Source of the DNA: Croceicoccus sp.
GTDB lineage: Bacteria > Pseudomonadota > Alphaproteobacteria > Sphingomonadales > Sphingomonadaceae
DNA length: 6,309 nucleotides
Reading direction: 5' to 3'
NCBI GenBank assembly: GCA_029936705.1
Contig: JAPYSD010000224.1
Span: 1-6,309, forward strand
Part shown: piece by piece, positions 1-6,309 of the stretch
Layout of the letters: each line of letters opens with the position of its first letter
Position numbering within the stretch: the first letter of the stretch is position 1
Position numbers and translations under genes: made by a program
The notes under the pieces: generated by a model
What the model saw: only the letters and a program-made list of their open reading frames with translations
Databases searched by the model: none
Told to the model about the DNA's origin: nothing

Positions 1-3000
1 GGTCGAATGCGCCCGCGAAATCGGCGCTGGCATCGGTGCCGAGCGTGCTGTCGTCCACCACGAGGACCGGCGCGCCGGTCGCGGCGGCAGTGGCGGTGGG
101 GACGTCGTCGGTGATGGTCGCGGTAAAGCTGCCCGAAACCGGCGAGCCGTCGCTGTCGGTCACGGTGAAGCCGATGCCCGGGATCGTCACCGCGTCTTCG
201 CTGCCAGCCACCGGATGGTCGACCGGCTGAAGCAGGGTGACTTCGTAGCCGTAGGTAACCTCGCCGCCAGTCGCGGCGGTGGCGCCGGTCAGCGTGACGG
301 TGATCACCGTGGTCGCGCCGCCGTCGACGGTGCCGACGATGTTACCCGATGCGTCGAGCGCGAAGTCCACCGGCTGCCCGCCCGAACTGATCGAACCGTC
401 GAGCACGTCGACATCGGTGAAGGCAAAGGCCGCGTCCGCATCCGCCGGAGCGTCGGGACCGAAATCCACCACGATGCTGCCGCTGGCGACCGCCATGCCG
501 GTCGATGCCGTTTCTGACGGATCGGTCTGCCCACTGTCCGCGTTCGCGGTGGGTAGGCCGTCCTCGTCCACCGTAGCATTGTCGATGCTGACGATGGTGG
601 GGGCCGTGTCGGGGGCGATGGTCAGGGTGACGGTCGCGGTGGACGTGTCCCCGTCCGCATCGGTGATGGTATAGGTGAAGCTGTCGCCGCCGACCGCGCC
701 GGGATTGGCGGTATAGGTGAAGCTGCCGTCGCCATTGTAGCTGACCGTGCCCTTGGCGGGGCCATTGGCCAGCGCGATGCCGTCCGCCAGATCGACACCG
801 TCGGTTCCGGCGCTGTCATTGGCAAAGACGTCGATCGTGATCGGCGCATTGATGAGCTGGTATCCGGTGTCGTCGACCGCGACCGGGCCATCGTCCTGGA
901 TGACGAAGATCCCGGTGCCAAGGTCGATCGCGGCGCTGGCGGTATCGCCGTCGCCATCGGTCGCGGTGGCCGTCAGCGTGACTGCGCCGGCGTCGGCGAT
1001 CAGCGCGGCGGCATCGTCGGGGTCGGTCGGGTCGCCGTGGCTGACATTCGCGTATTCGTCGGTGAAGGCGAAGGTCACCTTGCCGGCGGCATCGACGCTG
1101 ATGGTGAAATAATCGGTGCCGTCAGCCGATCCGGTGATGACGCCGTTCGCGATGTTCAGCACGATCTCCGTACCGTCGAGCGTGAACAGCCCCGATCCGA
1201 CATCGCTGCCCGACAGATTCAGGGCATAGCTGACGCTACCCGCGCCGTCCGCGCCGAACGCTGGGGCAAAGCTGCCCGAGAGATCCACCACCGCGCTGGC
1301 GATGCCGTCCGCGGCCAGCGGAGATTCGTCCAGCACGGCCAGCCCGGCGTCCGCCCCGGTAAGGGTCACGACGGGGCTGTCGTCGTTGATGGTGACCGCG
1401 ATGGTTCCGGTCACGCTGTCGCCGTCGCCATCGGTGACGGTCACCGTGACGGAAAGCTGCGCATTGTCCTCGCCTGCCCCGGGGTGGGCGATGGGGGACA
1501 GCAGGGTGAATTCATAGGTGCCTGTCGCGACATCGGTGATCACCAGCGTGAACACCGCCGCGCCGGTCACGGCGTCCTGGCCGGTCAGCGTATGGGTCGC
1601 GGCGTCCCACACCGTTTCGATCGGGTTTCCGGCCAGCGTGTTCAGGCCGGTGTCGGACGAAGGCGCCAGCGCGATATCGCCGGTGCCGTCACTGCCGAAG
1701 TCCAGGCCCGCCAGCGTTCCGTTCGAAATGGTGGCATTGCCCGGAATGTCGCCCTCGCCGCCGGACAGACCGCCCGGAAGCCCGTCTTCATCGACGGCGA
1801 TCATGGCGGAATCGGCCGCGAGCGAGGGACCCCCCTCGGTCAGCGTGACGGTGAACTCGGCCTCGTTCGACACGCTGCCGTCACCGTCGGTGATCGTGTA
1901 GGTGAAGCGTTCGACCACGGTCTCGCCCGGCGCGACATCGACCGCGGGGGTATAGACCAGCTCGCCGTTCACGATGGTGATTGTGCCGCCGCGGTCGCCG
2001 GTGCCGATGGTGATGGCCGGGGTGCCCGGCCCGTCGGCGCCATAGTCGTCGTTCGCGACGATCTGATCGACGGTGCCGACCACGGTCCCGACGGGTTTAT
2101 CGGGCAGGGTCGCCAGATTGCCGTCGTCGACTGCCACGGGGACATCGTCGACAATGGTCACAACGACATTGCCCGTCGCGGTTCCGCCGCCGGGCGCGAT
2201 GATGGTGACGTCGAAATCGACGCTGGTGCCGTTACCGTCGGTATTGTCCGTCAGCGTGTAGCTGTAGGTGATCGTGCCCGTCGTCAGGTCGACATCGACG
2301 ATGGTCAGGACCCCCGGACCGATCGGCGTCGGCTGAAAGACGATGACGGGCTGGCCGTCCACGATCTCGACCGCGGGAATACCGTCGATCAGGACCTGGT
2401 CGACCCCGCCCGGCGATCCGAAGCGGATCGTGCCGGTCGACGTCTCGCCATCGGTTTCGTCGAGCGTGCCGGCCGGTTCCAGCCCCTGGTCGCCGTCGCG
2501 GGCGGGCAGGCCGCTTTCATCCACGGTCGTGCCGGAGTTCGCCTCGATCACAGGGACCACGCCGGGATGCGGCTCTTCCTGGTCAGGGCGGAGCGGGTAG
2601 AGCCCGACCTCGACATTCTCCTGCACCGGGAACTGCAGCTCGGTATAGGGCAGCAGGTCGCCGATCGCATAGGCGGGGTCGATGGGGATCACGGGGTCGG
2701 CGAAATTGCCACCGGAGCTACGGTTGCCGCCCGCCTCGGGATCGATCTGGTCGTCGACGCCCAGGTAATCCTTCCAGTTCTCGTCCGGGATGCGCGTGCC
2801 CTGGACGACCAGGTCGACGTCGTAGATCGCGGCATCGACGATCACCAGCTGGGTGCCATCGGGCAGGGTGACGACCAGGTTCTCGCCGACGACGCTCAGA
2901 TCGTCGAGCGTCGCACCCTCGGGCAGGACGACGGTGGTGGTCTCGTCCGCGTCGGCGATGACGCGGCGGCCCGTACCGGCGAATGCCGCCGTGCCGGCCT

Positions 3001-3091
3001 GCTGGACGATCCGTGCCGCCGGGGCGTTCAGATCGACATCGCCATGATCGGTTGCAGCGCCGCCGGCGTTGTCGTTCGCACCAAATTCCAT
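1..3091 (-). CDS. Large T1SS-143/DUF5801-type repeat protein, probable type I-secreted surface adhesin (5' part only, 1,030 codons)
   Basis: The minus strand is open from ATG at 3091 to the window edge, so the C-terminus (where a type I secretion signal and RTX repeats would be expected) is not visible. An in-frame TGA at 3097-3095 lies two codons upstream, making this ATG the first possible start; GGGG at 3103-3100, 8 bases away, is a weak ribosome site. No N-terminal signal peptide is visible, as expected for a type I substrate. Residues about 50-105 form a compact head (TTTVVLPEGATLDDLSVVGENL, then LPDGTQLVIVDAAIY), followed by an acidic linker with SSGGNF near 124. Repeats follow: T1SS-143-like units opening VDESGLP (190), VDEDGLP (433) and VDEDGLP (841); cadherin/Big_9-like units near 315-415 and 735-825; a DUF5801-like unit near 585-730 (LDESPL, HGDPTDPDD at 685); and the start of another at 1013 (DDSTLGTDASADFAG). 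Units end in Ca-binding-like TDGDGD motifs (401, 553, 711, 810, 978). The composition is rich in D, T, G and V, with no Cys in the translated part. A role in adhesion or biofilm is inferred from the architecture. Confidence 0.9.
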   Translation of the reverse strand, partial: MEFGANDNAGGAATDHGDVDLNAPAARIVQQAGTAAFAGTGRRVIADADETTTVVLPEGATLDDLSVVGENLVVTLPDGTQLVIVDAAIYDVDLVVQGTRIPDENWKDYLGVDDQIDPEAGGNRSSGGNFADPVIPIDPAYAIGDLLPYTELQFPVQENVEVGLYPLRPDQEEPHPGVVPVIEANSGTTVDESGLPARDGDQGLEPAGTLDETDGETSTGTIRFGSPGGVDQVLIDGIPAVEIVDGQPVIVFQPTPIGPGVLTIVDVDLTTGTITYSYTLTDNTDGNGTSVDFDVTIIAPGGGTATGNVVVTIVDDVPVAVDDGNLATLPDKPVGTVVGTVDQIVANDDYGADGPGTPAITIGTGDRGGTITIVNGELVYTPAVDVAPGETVVERFTYTITDGDGSVSNEAEFTVTLTEGGPSLAADSAMIAVDEDGLPGGLSGGEGDIPGNATISNGTLAGLDFGSDGTGDIALAPSSDTGLNTLAGNPIETVWDAATHTLTGQDAVTGAAVFTLVITDVATGTYEFTLLSPIAHPGAGEDNAQLSVTVTVTDGDGDSVTGTIAVTINDDSPVVTLTGADAGLAVLDESPLAADGIASAVVDLSGSFAPAFGADGAGSVSYALNLSGSDVGSGLFTLDGTEIVLNIANGVITGSADGTDYFTISVDAAGKVTFAFTDEYANVSHGDPTDPDDAAALIADAGAVTLTATATDGDGDTASAAIDLGTGIFVIQDDGPVAVDDTGYQLINAPITIDVFANDSAGTDGVDLADGIALANGPAKGTVSYNGDGSFTYTANPGAVGGDSFTYTITDADGDTSTATVTLTIAPDTAPTIVSIDNATVDEDGLPTANADSGQTDPSETASTGMAVASGSIVVDFGPDAPADADAAFAFTDVDVLDGSISSGGQPVDFALDASGNIVGTVDGGATTVITVTLTGATAATGGEVTYGYEVTLLQPVDHPVAGSEDAVTIPGIGFTVTDSDGSPVSGSFTATITDDVPTATAAATGAPVLVVDDSTLGTDASADFAGAFD

Positions 3092-3140
3092 CGTTCATGC
3101 CCCACTAGATGGAACCCCGGCCTTGCGGTCCGCGGCTCCG

Positions 3141-3164
3141 GCAGACGGTAGCAGTACCGTCTGC
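3141..3164 (-). repeat. Perfect inverted repeat, 10-bp arms and 4-base loop, in the adhesin leader
   Basis: GCAGACGGTA at 3141-3150 is followed by the loop GCAG and then TACCGTCTGC at 3155-3164, an exact reverse complement. On the minus strand it lies about 50 to 73 bases upstream of the adhesin start codon. No T-run follows on either strand, so it is not a standard intrinsic terminator. It could be an RNA hairpin in the 5' leader affecting stability or translation, or a DNA operator. The sequence does not decide between these. Confidence 0.7.
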
Positions 3165-3222
3165 AATTCCCCTGTCATCGCAGCGGCCGAAAACCCCTGC
3201 GCGATCAAACCTTGGCTAGACC

Positions 3223-3239
3223 CGGTGCAACTTGCACCG
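3223..3239. repeat. 17-bp perfect dyad, candidate operator
   Basis: CGGTGCAACTTGCACCG is a perfect palindrome of two 8-base arms around one central base. It lies 132-148 bases upstream of the adhesin start, between that gene and its possible promoter at 3319-3343. Its length and symmetry are typical of a site for a dimeric helix-turn-helix regulator. It does not match an operator I can name with confidence. It could also fold as a short RNA hairpin in the leader. Confidence 0.5.
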
Positions 3240-3318
3240 TCATTCGCAACCCTTGCCTAATGCCATGGGCTGCAATCTGGCTACGCCGCCGCTTAACACG
3301 TTAATGTTGAGACTTAAC

Positions 3319-3343
3319 AACCCAGTAGCAAGCAACCCGTTCC
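3319..3343 (-). promoter_or_regulatory. Possible EcfG-type promoter for the adhesin gene
   Basis: Reading the minus strand, GGAAC (3343-3339) is followed after 16 bases by GGTT (3322-3319). The alphaproteobacterial general-stress sigma factor EcfG recognises GGAAC-N16/17-CGTT; only the first base of the -10 element differs here. A start of transcription near 3311 would give a leader of about 220 bases containing both inverted repeats. One mismatch in a short motif and the long distance to the gene keep confidence low. Confidence 0.3.
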
Positions 3344-3546
3344 ACGTGCGCCAAATTGGGATAATCGGTTGCGCGGCAGACTTGCCGACGAACGGAAAAA
3401 CCTTCGATTCCGCCGAAAATTACGAGTGTTGGAGCAGCACGGCAAGCGGCAGATGCGGTTAACGGGAATGGTTAAGATTTCGGCGTTGCAAGGATACCAT
3501 GGAAAGGATGCCGCGATGGACCGGACCGAATCGCCTTCATCCAAGC

Positions 3547-3577
3547 AAAACCCCCGCGCGGCGCTGCCGGACGGGGG
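3547..3577 (-). terminator. Intrinsic terminator of pfpI
   Basis: On the minus strand a hairpin starts 27 bases after the pfpI stop codon. CCCCCG (3577-3572) pairs with CGGGGG (3556-3551). The stem continues through a T-G wobble and one C-C mismatch into CGGC/GCCG, closing on a 3-base loop (3565-3563). TTTT follows at once (3550-3547), then GCTT. A strong GC stem plus a T-run, placed directly after the gene, fits Rho-independent termination and separates pfpI from the adhesin gene downstream on the same strand. Confidence 0.8.
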
Positions 3578-3604
3578 CTCTGATTTAGCGTCGTTTGACC
3601 ACGT

Positions 3605-4150
3605 TTAGACGGCGGCTGGAGCCTTCGCGTCCTGCATCGCCTTTATCACCGCCTGCGAGAATGCCGGGATGTCGTCCGGCTTGCGGCTTGTGATGATATT
3701 GCCGTCGACCACGACTTCCTGATCGACCACATCGGCACCGGCATTAGCAAGGTCGCCTCGGACCGACGGCCAGCTGGTCATCTTCTTGCCCTTGGCCAGC
3801 CCAGCTTCGATCAGAAGCCAGGGTGCGTGGCAGATCGCCGCGACGGGCTTTCCGGCCTTGTCGAACTGGCGGATCAGGTCGATCGCCTTGTCTTCCAAGC
3901 GAAGAACATCCGGGTTGATCTGGCCGCCCGGCAGGACAATCGCGCTGTAGTCGTGGGCGCTGACTTCATCCAGCGTCAGGTCGACATCGACCGTGTCGCC
4001 CCAGTCATCCTTGTCCCAGCCCTTGATCTTGCCGCTCTCCGGGCTTGCCACGATTACCTCGAAGCCTGCCTGTTGCAGCCGGTCGCGCGGGCCGGTCAGT
4101 TCGCTTTGTTCAAATCCGTCGGTTGCGAGGATGAGGACTCGTTGAGTCAT
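3605..4150 (-). CDS. pfpI: PfpI/YhbO-type DJ-1 superfamily protein (protein/nucleotide repair or stress protein)
   Basis: This is a complete 181-residue cytoplasmic protein of the DJ-1/PfpI (class I glutamine amidotransferase-like) superfamily, close to the usual 170-185 residues. Visible family marks are the N-terminal strand and acidic turn VLILATDGFEQSEL, with Glu14 matching the conserved Glu that tunes the active-site cysteine; LPGG at 73-76; the nucleophile elbow AAICHAPWLL with Cys107-His108; MTSWPSVRGDLANAGA; and the PfpI-subfamily signature DQEVVVDGNIITSRKPDDIPAF at 143-164. The overall pattern resembles E. coli YhbO. Family members have been described as proteases, chaperones and deglycases acting on methylglyoxal or glyoxal adducts; the real substrate is debated and cannot be read here. 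An upstream in-frame ATG at 4189 exists, but the strong ribosome site places the start at 4150. The gene stands alone between its own promoter and terminator and is divergent from parC. An EcfG-type promoter fits a stress role. Confidence 0.93.
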   Translation of the reverse strand: MTQRVLILATDGFEQSELTGPRDRLQQAGFEVIVASPESGKIKGWDKDDWGDTVDVDLTLDEVSAHDYSAIVLPGGQINPDVLRLEDKAIDLIRQFDKAGKPVAAICHAPWLLIEAGLAKGKKMTSWPSVRGDLANAGADVVDQEVVVDGNIITSRKPDDIPAFSQAVIKAMQDAKAPAAV

Positions 4151-4156
4151 GTCATG

Positions 4157-4164
4157 ACCTCCTT
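4157..4164 (-). promoter_or_regulatory. Strong ribosome binding site that fixes the pfpI start
   Basis: AAGGAGGT (4164-4157, minus strand) is a full match to the anti-Shine-Dalgarno core and sits 6 bases before ATG at 4150. It selects MTQRVLIL as the N-terminus over the longer frame starting at 4189, whose extra 13 residues would be encoded by the ribosome site itself. A second, out-of-frame ATG at 4155 is too close to the site to be used and would stop after two codons. Confidence 0.9.
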
Positions 4165-4195
4165 CTTTTTTTCGTGTTTCAGGGTTCATTCTATC

Positions 4196-4220
4196 AACGG
4201 ATGGACCACCCTGTCGTTCC
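4196..4220 (-). promoter_or_regulatory. EcfG (general stress sigma factor) promoter of pfpI
   Basis: On the minus strand GGAAC (4220-4216) and CGTT (4199-4196) are separated by exactly 16 bases. This is a perfect match to the GGAAC-N16/17-CGTT consensus of alphaproteobacterial EcfG-family sigma factors. Transcription would begin near 4190, giving a leader of about 40 bases that carries the strong ribosome site. A 5-bp inverted repeat, GGACC (4203-4207) and GGTCC (4221-4225), spans the spacer and the -35 box and could be incidental. The match, spacing, position and stress-type gene product agree. Confidence 0.7.
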
Positions 4221-4329
4221 GGTCCAAAGTCCGGTTCGTCGCACCTGCAGCGCGGTTCACGAGGCGATGGCGGGGGATTGCCCGGCCGCCGCGCTTTGCG
4301 CTGCCGCCCCCGCTTGCTAATCCGCAGGA

Positions 4330-6309
4330 ATGGCCGACGAGATTCCCGATACGCTTGAACCCGATCCGTTCGACCGGCTGGTCGATGCGCCCTTCGATGC
4401 GGCGCTGTCCGAACGCTATCTCGTCTATGCGCTTTCGACGATCACCGCGCGCTCGCTGCCCGATTTGCGCGACGGGCTGAAGCCGGTGCACCGCCGCCTG
4501 CTGTGGGCGATGCGGCAGCTCAAGCTGAACCCCACCGACGCCTTCAAGAAATCCGCCCGCGTGGTCGGCGACGTCATCGGCAAGTACCATCCGCACGGCG
4601 ATGCCAGCGTCTATGACGCCATGGTCCGCCTCGCCCAGGATTTCGCGCTGCGCTATCCGCTGGTGGAAGGGCAGGGCAACTTCGGCAATATCGACGGCGA
4701 TAACGCCGCCGCCTACCGCTATACCGAGGCGCGGCTGACCCGCACCGCCATGCTGCTGATGCAGGGGCTGGACGAAGGCACCGTCGACTTCATCCCGACC
4801 TATAACGGCGAGGAGTCCGAGCCCGACATCTTCCCCGGCATCTTCCCGAACCTGCTGGCCAATGGCGCCAGCGGGATCGCGGTGGGCATGGCGACCAACA
4901 TCCCAAGCCACAACGTGGCCGAAATCGTCGACGCCACGCTCAAGCTGATCGACAATCCGCGTACCGAGCATGCCGAGCTGATGGAGGTGTTTCACGGACC
5001 CGACTTCGCCACCGGGGGCCTGGTGGTCGACAGCGCGGAGGCGATCTCGCACGCCTATGAAACGGGGCGCGGCGCGTTCCGGATGCGCGGGCGTTTCCAC
5101 GCTGCCGAGGCCGCGGCCGAGGCGGACCGCGACGCCGGGATCGAGCGGCTGGGCGGCGGACAGTGGCAGCTGGTCATCTCCGAGATACCCTACCAGGTGC
5201 AGAAGGGCCGCCTGATCGAGCAGATCGCCCAGCTGATCGGCGACCGCAAGCTGCCGATTCTGGAAGACGTGCGCGACGAAAGCGACGAGCATATCCGCAT
5301 CGTGCTGGTCCCGCGCAGCCGCAACGTCGATCCGGAACTGCTGAAGGAAAGCCTCTATAAGCTGACCGACCTCGAAAGCCGCTTCAGCCTGAACCTCAAC
5401 GTGCTGGACGCGACGCGCACGCCGCAGGTGATGGGGCTGGGTGAGGTGCTGCAGCACTGGATCGCTTCGCAGATCGACATCCTGCTGCGCCGGTCCAATC
5501 ACCGGCTGGAACAGATCGCCCGGCGGCTGGAGCTGGTCGAAGGCTATATCATCGCCTTCCTCAACCTCGACCGCGTGATCGAGATCATCCGCACCGAGGA
5601 CGAGCCCAAGCAGGTCATGATGGCCGAGTTCGAGCTGACCGACCGGCAGGCCGAGGCGATCCTCAACATGCGGCTGCGGTCCCTGCGCAAGCTGGAGGAG
5701 ATGGAGCTTCGCAAGGAACACGACACGCTGCTGGCCGAGCGCGAGGAACTGCAGAAGCTGATCGACAGCCCGGCGCGCCAGCGCACGCGGCTGAAGCGCG
5801 ACCTGAACGCATTGCGCAAGGAATATGCCGAGGATACCGCGCTGGGCAAGCGCCGCACCACGGTGGCCGAGGCCGCGCCCGCGGTCGAGTTCAGCATGGA
5901 CGCCATGATCGAGAAGGAGCCGGTCACAGTCATCATCTCGGCGCGCGGCTGGGTGCGCGGGATGAAGGGGCACGTCGATCTTGGCCCCGACGGCAAGGGC
6001 GCGGATTTCAAGTTCAAGGAAGGCGACGGGCCTGCCTTTGCGCTGCATGCGCAGACGACCGACAAGCTGCTGATCGCCAGTGGCGACGGGCGGTTCTATA
6101 CGCTGGGCTGCGACAAGCTGCCGGGCGGGCGCGGCTTTGGCGAGCCTTTGCGCACCACGCTCGACATCGATGCGGGCCAGCCGATCGTCGCCGTGCTGGT
6201 CTATCGCAAGGGCGGGCAGATCCTGCTGGCAAACAGCGCGGGGCGCGGCTTTGCGGCGGAGATGGACGAGCTGCTGGCCGAGACGCGCAAGGGCCGGCAG
6301 GTCGTGAAC
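4330..6309 (+). CDS. parC: DNA topoisomerase IV subunit A, ParC (5' part, 660 residues; C-terminus outside window)
   Basis: ParC is the DNA-cleaving subunit of topoisomerase IV, which with ParE decatenates replicated chromosomes using ATP. The winged-helix region contains RDGLKPVHRRLL (47-58), KYHPHGDASVYDAM (85-98) and the catalytic Tyr131, preceded by Arg130, in AAYRYTEARLTR. A tower region and long helices follow (about 400-510). From about 520 the C-terminal beta-pinwheel begins, with ARGWVRGMKGH at 538-548 and GRGFAAEMDELLAETRKGRQVVN at the window edge. The RYLVYALSTITARSLPDLRDG block and the lack of a GyrA box point to ParC rather than GyrA. Alphaproteobacterial ParC proteins are about 750 residues, so roughly 90 remain off the edge. 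ATG at 4330 is the only start between an in-frame TAA (4318-4320) and the conserved region. The only purine-rich match, AGGA, abuts the start codon, so initiation is weak or leaderless. In the quinolone region the usual Ser is Ala92, while acidic Asp96 is kept. Confidence 0.97.
   Translation, partial: MADEIPDTLEPDPFDRLVDAPFDAALSERYLVYALSTITARSLPDLRDGLKPVHRRLLWAMRQLKLNPTDAFKKSARVVGDVIGKYHPHGDASVYDAMVRLAQDFALRYPLVEGQGNFGNIDGDNAAAYRYTEARLTRTAMLLMQGLDEGTVDFIPTYNGEESEPDIFPGIFPNLLANGASGIAVGMATNIPSHNVAEIVDATLKLIDNPRTEHAELMEVFHGPDFATGGLVVDSAEAISHAYETGRGAFRMRGRFHAAEAAAEADRDAGIERLGGGQWQLVISEIPYQVQKGRLIEQIAQLIGDRKLPILEDVRDESDEHIRIVLVPRSRNVDPELLKESLYKLTDLESRFSLNLNVLDATRTPQVMGLGEVLQHWIASQIDILLRRSNHRLEQIARRLELVEGYIIAFLNLDRVIEIIRTEDEPKQVMMAEFELTDRQAEAILNMRLRSLRKLEEMELRKEHDTLLAEREELQKLIDSPARQRTRLKRDLNALRKEYAEDTALGKRRTTVAEAAPAVEFSMDAMIEKEPVTVIISARGWVRGMKGHVDLGPDGKGADFKFKEGDGPAFALHAQTTDKLLIASGDGRFYTLGCDKLPGGRGFGEPLRTTLDIDAGQPIVAVLVYRKGGQILLANSAGRGFAAEMDELLAETRKGRQVVN

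Larger units (their letters stand above)
3092..3550. other. Intergenic region between the adhesin gene and the pfpI terminator
   Basis: These roughly 460 bases hold no convincing gene. The stretch from about 3240 to 3500 is clearly more AT-rich than the flanking coding DNA. Short open frames exist on both strands, but they have no recognisable protein motif or consistent codon use, and one runs through the terminator hairpin. The region holds the leader of the adhesin gene with two perfect inverted repeats, TTAA motifs at 3293, 3301, 3314, 3459 and 3472, and a possible EcfG-type promoter on the minus strand. No clear sigma70 -35/-10 pair was found by eye. Confidence 0.7.

Noticed and set aside
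2718..3098. A 126-codon minus-strand frame starting at ATG 3098, just upstream of the adhesin start
   Set aside because: It is in a different frame from the adhesin, is extremely Arg-rich, and overlaps the conserved head domain, so it is a shadow of that gene.
1037..3151. A 704-codon open frame on the plus strand, antisense to the adhesin gene
   Set aside because: Its translation is a low-information D/G/R/A/V-rich string with no domain. It arises because the GC-rich codons of the adhesin leave few stops in the opposite frame. The minus frame shows clear repeat-domain motifs.
3314..3544. A 76-codon minus-strand frame in the same intergenic region
   Set aside because: No ribosome site, no motif, and mixed codon use unlike the neighbouring genes; it would also overlap the possible adhesin promoter.
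3369..3608. A 79-codon plus-strand frame in the intergenic region, with shorter internal starts near 3500
   Set aside because: It runs through the pfpI terminator hairpin and into the pfpI stop region, has no recognisable motif and no promoter. A small protein cannot be excluded but is not supported.
4291..4301. Short GCGC-TTT-GCGC hairpin upstream of parC
   Set aside because: The stem is only 4 bp in very GC-rich DNA, with no T-run and no clear role, so chance is the simplest explanation.
4186..6048. A 620-codon open frame on the minus strand, antisense to parC
   Set aside because: parC is unmistakable on the plus strand. The antisense translation is rich in H, Q, D, R and A with no recognisable family, typical of GC-rich shadow frames.

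Overview
The window is GC-rich DNA, about two-thirds G+C by eye. It most likely comes from an alphaproteobacterium, with Sphingomonadales (for example Erythrobacteraceae or Sphingomonadaceae) the best guess. Three things point there: the ParC sequence, with its RYLVYALSTITARSLPDLRDG N-terminal block and HPHGDAS at the quinolone region; a GGAAC-N16-CGTT promoter of the alphaproteobacterial EcfG type; and a large T1SS-143/DUF5801-type repeat protein with a SSGGNF linker near its N-terminus.

Layout: positions 1-3091 hold the first 1,030 codons of a very large repeat protein on the minus strand, probably a type I-secreted, calcium-binding surface adhesin. It runs off the left edge. Positions 3092-3604 are a roughly 510-base intergenic region, visibly less GC-rich in its middle. 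It carries two perfect inverted repeats in the adhesin leader, a cluster of TTAA motifs, a possible EcfG-like promoter for the adhesin, and the terminator of the next gene. Positions 3605-4150 hold a complete minus-strand gene for a PfpI/YhbO-type DJ-1 superfamily protein of 181 residues, with a strong ribosome binding site. Positions 4165-4329 are a divergent intergenic region containing the pfpI promoter. From 4330 to the right edge the plus strand encodes the first 660 residues of ParC, the topoisomerase IV A subunit.

The three genes do not form one operon. parC is divergent from the other two. pfpI and the adhesin gene share a strand but are separated by a hairpin terminator and a long leader. 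The most useful regulatory reading is that pfpI is an EcfG (general stress response) target. A weaker match to the same promoter type upstream of the adhesin gene would, if real, tie surface attachment to the same response.

I see no RNA genes, CRISPR arrays, insertion sequences, toxin-antitoxin modules or phage genes. Nothing here amounts to a wholly new system. The items that merit attention are the regulatory signals and the adhesin's head and leader.
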